From Euryarchaeota archaeon UBA169 (lineage in GTDB: Archaea; Thermoplasmatota; Poseidoniia; MGIII; CG-Epi1), in contig DAEH01000021.1 in assembly GCA_002497685.1 (NCBI GenBank), positions 1 to 24,803 on the forward strand: a stretch of 24,803 nucleotides of DNA, written 5' to 3'. Numbering within the stretch: the first letter of the stretch is position 1; every line of letters starts with the position of its first letter. Under the pieces are notes generated by a model. That model saw only the letters and a list, made by a program, of their open reading frames with translations, was not told the origin of the DNA and ran no database searches. The position numbers and the translations under genes were made by a program. Positions 22,641 to 24,803 of the stretch are shown in pieces.

Positions 22641-23035
22641 GCTGGGTTTTCATTATCTCGGGACATCTTTATAGTTATAAATGACATTTTAATTTTACCT
22701 TTCTTGTCTTTACGTAGAACTTCTTCAGTACCTATATCAACATCGATAACTTTGGCTTTTATCTCTTTACCAAAACGGTTTTTAAATTGTTCAGCTACAT
22801 TAACAGCATTTGAGATAGATTTACCTCTTGCTTTTAGATGAACACTCTCTATTTCATCTCTACTGAAATAGGACATCATATCTGGAAAATAAAGGAACGG
22901 GTCTTCATAGCCTATGAATATTATACCTGTGTTCCCATCTAACTTCTTATTTATTCGGAATCTTCTTTGTGGCTTAGATTTAGTCTTTTTATCTTTGGAG
23001 TTTTTATGTTTATTTTTATCCTTTTTTTCAGCCAT
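22637..23035 (-). CDS. Alba-family nucleic-acid-binding protein with lysine-rich N-terminal tail
   Basis: A 132-residue protein. Residues 35-124 match the Alba fold: IIFIGYED, a helix, then VHLKARGKSISNAVNVAEQF (66-85), the strongest Alba signature, and IDVDIGTEEV, KIKMSFITIKM. Alba binds DNA and RNA and compacts archaeal chromatin. Two differences stand out. The paired lysines that usually follow the first strand (IGKKP) are replaced by Y43-E44. The first 31 residues contain 15 Lys/Arg (12 Lys, 3 Arg) and look disordered, a tail that ordinary Alba lacks. A TATA-like AATATATAGA at 23062-23053 lies about 23 nt upstream, so the message is probably leaderless. The family call is good; whether it is chromatin or RNA-related is open. 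Confidence 0.8.
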   Translation of the reverse strand: MAEKKDKNKHKNSKDKKTKSKPQRRFRINKKLDGNTGIIFIGYEDPFLYFPDMMSYFSRDEIESVHLKARGKSISNAVNVAEQFKNRFGKEIKAKVIDVDIGTEEVLRKDKKGKIKMSFITIKMSRDNENPA

Positions 23036-23052
23036 AAAATATTATTTGATGT

Positions 23053-23062
23053 ATCTATATAT
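23053..23062 (-). promoter_or_regulatory. TATA-like box of the Alba-family gene
   Basis: AATATATAGA on the minus strand lies about 23 nt upstream of the Alba ATG at 23035, just beyond the end of the ABC permease gene, whose stop is at 23065-23067. The spacing fits a leaderless transcript. It suggests that the gene is expressed separately from the ABC genes on the same strand. Confidence 0.45.
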
Positions 23063-23064
23063 TG

Positions 23065-24501
23065 CTAATCAAAGCTTTCGTTTAACCATTTCGAGTCTAT
23101 TCTTTTGTAGAACGTTAAACTCAATAAAGATAATATCCCACAAATTACCGATAGAGCTACAAGAATAGTTGATGGCCTGTGGTTGATTGCCAAACTTAGA
23201 ATAGTCATTGCAATCATTGGAGGGACTGAAATCAGAAAAAATTTGATAAAGACAAAAGCATCAAAAAGTGCAGAATTAGTTTTAAGTCCGGTTGACATTG
23301 CAGTGTAATTTACGATGTATATTCCGACAGTTATCATAACTATTAAACCAATGGGCAGTAAACTTAATTCATCACTCATATACGAAATGATAGCCATAAA
23401 AACAAGTGGAATCCACCATGTTATTGTGCCAAAAAGAAATAACCTTGCGCGTATTACATCAGAAACTTGGATAGGTAATGTGGCATAAAAATGAGGCGTG
23501 TCTATCGAATTTAGCCAAGAATAGAGCATTGTTCCAAAGAAACCTATCATTACTCCATAAAATATAGTATTGAAGTCAATTTGTATTGGCAATCCCTTAT
23601 CCAGAAACCAGTTCATGAATGTGAGGAAGCCCAATGGGAATAGGAAAGAGAAAAACATCTTTGTTCCAGTTTTGCTTCTTTCTAAATCAATTCTTTCTTT
23701 GGCAATTATTCCAGGTACTCCTACTACCTTTGCCCATGAATATTTCTGGCAGTATTCTTCAAATCTATTCTTGTATCCTATAATATTTATACTGCTAGTA
23801 GAATTGTGTTCCTTGATATTGATAGTAGCAATAAACGACAAAATTAGAGGGATTGCAAATCCGCTAATTAGCCATTTGATTTCACGTTCGAGATACCATT
23901 CTAGGCCTCCAGTTATTTCACTTCCACGAAATAGCAATGAGTAAAGGCAGACAAAGACTATAGCTGAGATAACAGTTTGAGTCATTGAAGTACGGTAGAA
24001 ACTGGAGATATAGTAAGAAAATGAGATTCCCATACAAAATGAGATGTAAAGAGTGAAGCTAAATGTTAGCATATTTATGATGTTAATATTAGTAAAATAA
24101 CTTCCTATTATGGCTCCAAGAAGTGCAGGTATCATTGTAAATAAAGTATAGAATATTATTTCTTTACTGAAGTATAGAAAGGTAATTTTCCTTTGTGTAA
24201 TTGGTTGTGTTGAAGAGAGACCTAGTATTAATCCAAAATATCCGAAGATTCTCTCAAGAAATTCATTACCAAAAAAAGCCAGGGATCCGGCAAAGAGGCC
24301 ATAGAATATTGCAGTAATGTGCAAAATCTCTAAGTAATCTCTATATCCCATATCATTTATCATGACTTCTGTGAATATTACAGCTAGCAGGCCTGTAATG
24401 AGAACCAGTAATGGAAATGAATAGAATCCTTTTCCACTTGCAAAACTAGTATTTAATCTAATTTCTTCTTGCAGCATTCGGAAAAGAATCAATCTGTTCA
24501 T
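23065..24501 (-). CDS. ABC exporter permease-like membrane protein
   Basis: A 478-residue membrane protein with about twelve hydrophobic segments (first at about 28-46 and 57-77, last near 450-470) and two halves separated by a cytosolic loop around residues 230-280 (KEHNSTSSIN to SKTGTKM). The layout, with a short cytosolic N-terminus and no substrate-binding domain, suits an ABC-2-type or related efflux permease. There is no clear sequence motif, so the assignment depends mostly on context: the ATG overlaps the stop of an ABC ATPase gene (ATGA, 24498-24501). The substrate is unknown. It ends 30 nt before the Alba gene. Confidence 0.78.
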   Translation of the reverse strand: MNRLILFRMLQEEIRLNTSFASGKGFYSFPLLVLITGLLAVIFTEVMINDMGYRDYLEILHITAIFYGLFAGSLAFFGNEFLERIFGYFGLILGLSSTQPITQRKITFLYFSKEIIFYTLFTMIPALLGAIIGSYFTNINIINMLTFSFTLYISFCMGISFSYYISSFYRTSMTQTVISAIVFVCLYSLLFRGSEITGGLEWYLEREIKWLISGFAIPLILSFIATINIKEHNSTSSINIIGYKNRFEEYCQKYSWAKVVGVPGIIAKERIDLERSKTGTKMFFSFLFPLGFLTFMNWFLDKGLPIQIDFNTIFYGVMIGFFGTMLYSWLNSIDTPHFYATLPIQVSDVIRARLFLFGTITWWIPLVFMAIISYMSDELSLLPIGLIVMITVGIYIVNYTAMSTGLKTNSALFDAFVFIKFFLISVPPMIAMTILSLAINHRPSTILVALSVICGILSLLSLTFYKRIDSKWLNESFD

Positions 24502-24803
24502 TTAACAATCTCATGAAACAGTTCTTCAAGGGTAAGATTCTGTTTATGCAAATCTTCTAGTTTAATTAATGACTGTATCTTCCCTTCATGAATAATTGCA
24601 GCCCTGTTACAGAGCCTCTCAGCATTTTCAAGTAAATGTGTATTTATAAACACAGTTCCCCCATCTTTAACATATTCTCTTAACCATTCTCTAACTTTGG
24701 ATTGTACTAAAGGATCAAGATTTATGAATGGTTCATCTAAGAACATTAGTTTAGTTTTAGATATAAAAGCTGAAGCTAGCATCACTTTCTGTTTTTGTCC
24801 TCT
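24498..24803 (-). CDS. ABC transporter ATP-binding protein, C-terminal part (partial)
   Basis: This minus-strand frame runs off the right edge of the window; the Walker A region is missing. The visible 101 residues start in the ABC signature, RGQKQKVMLASAF, then Walker B LMFLDEP (catalytic Glu) with the D-loop FINLDP, and the H-loop His in VFINTHLLENAERLC. The remainder (AIIHEGKIQS) is typical of exporter ATPases of the ABC-2 class. The GTG/ATG within the ORF are internal codons and not the start, because the signature motif lies before them. The stop overlaps the permease start, implying a two-gene exporter. Confidence 0.93.
   Translation of the reverse strand, partial: RGQKQKVMLASAFISKTKLMFLDEPFINLDPLVQSKVREWLREYVKDGGTVFINTHLLENAERLCNRAAIIHEGKIQSLIKLEDLHKQNLTLEELFHEIVK

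Noticed and set aside
1..24803. Mobile elements, CRISPR repeats, integrase or defence genes
   Set aside because: I looked for repeated blocks, terminal inverted repeats, transposase motifs and Cas or restriction motifs and saw none. All long frames are accounted for by housekeeping or uncharacterised chromosomal genes.

Overview
The window is a gene-dense, AT-rich stretch of archaeal chromosome. The archaeal assignment rests on genes with no ordinary bacterial counterpart: archaeal-type TyrRS, proteasome beta subunit, the KH/metallo-beta-lactamase/beta-CASP termination nuclease FttA (aCPSF1), PCNA, thermosome, ribosomal protein S6e, aIF2 gamma, an Alba-family protein, the SPOUT methyltransferase Trm56, and PAC2, DUF373 and DUF92 proteins. 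The proteasome subunit resembles the Thermoplasma protein, no histone gene is seen, and the genome is AT-rich and closely packed. This suggests a Thermoplasmatota lineage such as the marine group II/III archaea. That placement is an inference from remembered family sequences, not a phylogeny.

Layout. 1-1022 (+): end of an M3 oligoendopeptidase, a hotdog thioesterase and a DUF309 protein. 1005-2027 (-): tyrS, its 3' end overlapping DUF309. 2128-4937 (+): a small acidic-tailed protein translationally coupled to a PAC2 protein, then argS. 4938-7852 (-): psmB, fttA, a 74-residue coiled-coil protein and tRNA-Cys, reading right to left. 7973-10760 (+): PCNA, argF, a 3-hydroxyacyl-CoA dehydrogenase and a small helical protein. 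10757-11302 (-): a thioredoxin-fold protein. 11366-15219 (+): phosphohexomutase, DUF92 membrane protein, thermosome. 15222-20932 (-): rps6e, aIF2 gamma, a PIN-domain protein, a deoxyhypusine-synthase homologue and a bacterial-type AceE. 21024-22640 (+): DUF373 and trm56. 22637-23035 (-): Alba-family protein. 23065-24803 (-): ABC exporter permease and the end of its ATPase, cut by the window edge.

How the genes work together. Most are information-processing and housekeeping genes: two aminoacyl-tRNA synthetases, a tRNA and a tRNA methyltransferase; S6e, aIF2 gamma and a DHS homologue for translation; PsmB, PAC2 and the thermosome for protein quality control; FttA for transcription termination; PCNA and Alba for DNA. 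Metabolism is represented by ornithine carbamoyltransferase, a beta-oxidation-type dehydrogenase, a phosphohexomutase and pyruvate dehydrogenase E1. No gene-free stretch exceeds about 120 bases, and I saw no insertion sequence, CRISPR array, integrase, toxin-antitoxin or defence cassette.

I do not see an obvious new multi-gene system. The best leads are: an uncharacterised acidic protein coupled to PAC2; an uncharacterised coiled-coil protein 1 nt behind FttA; an Alba protein whose usual DNA-contact lysine pair is missing while a lysine-rich N-terminal tail is present; a tRNA-Cys with A rather than U at the discriminator position; an aIF2 gamma without zinc-knuckle cysteines and with an altered NKxD motif; a DHS of the bacterial-like subgroup in the translation operon; and a complete homodimeric AceE in an archaeon.
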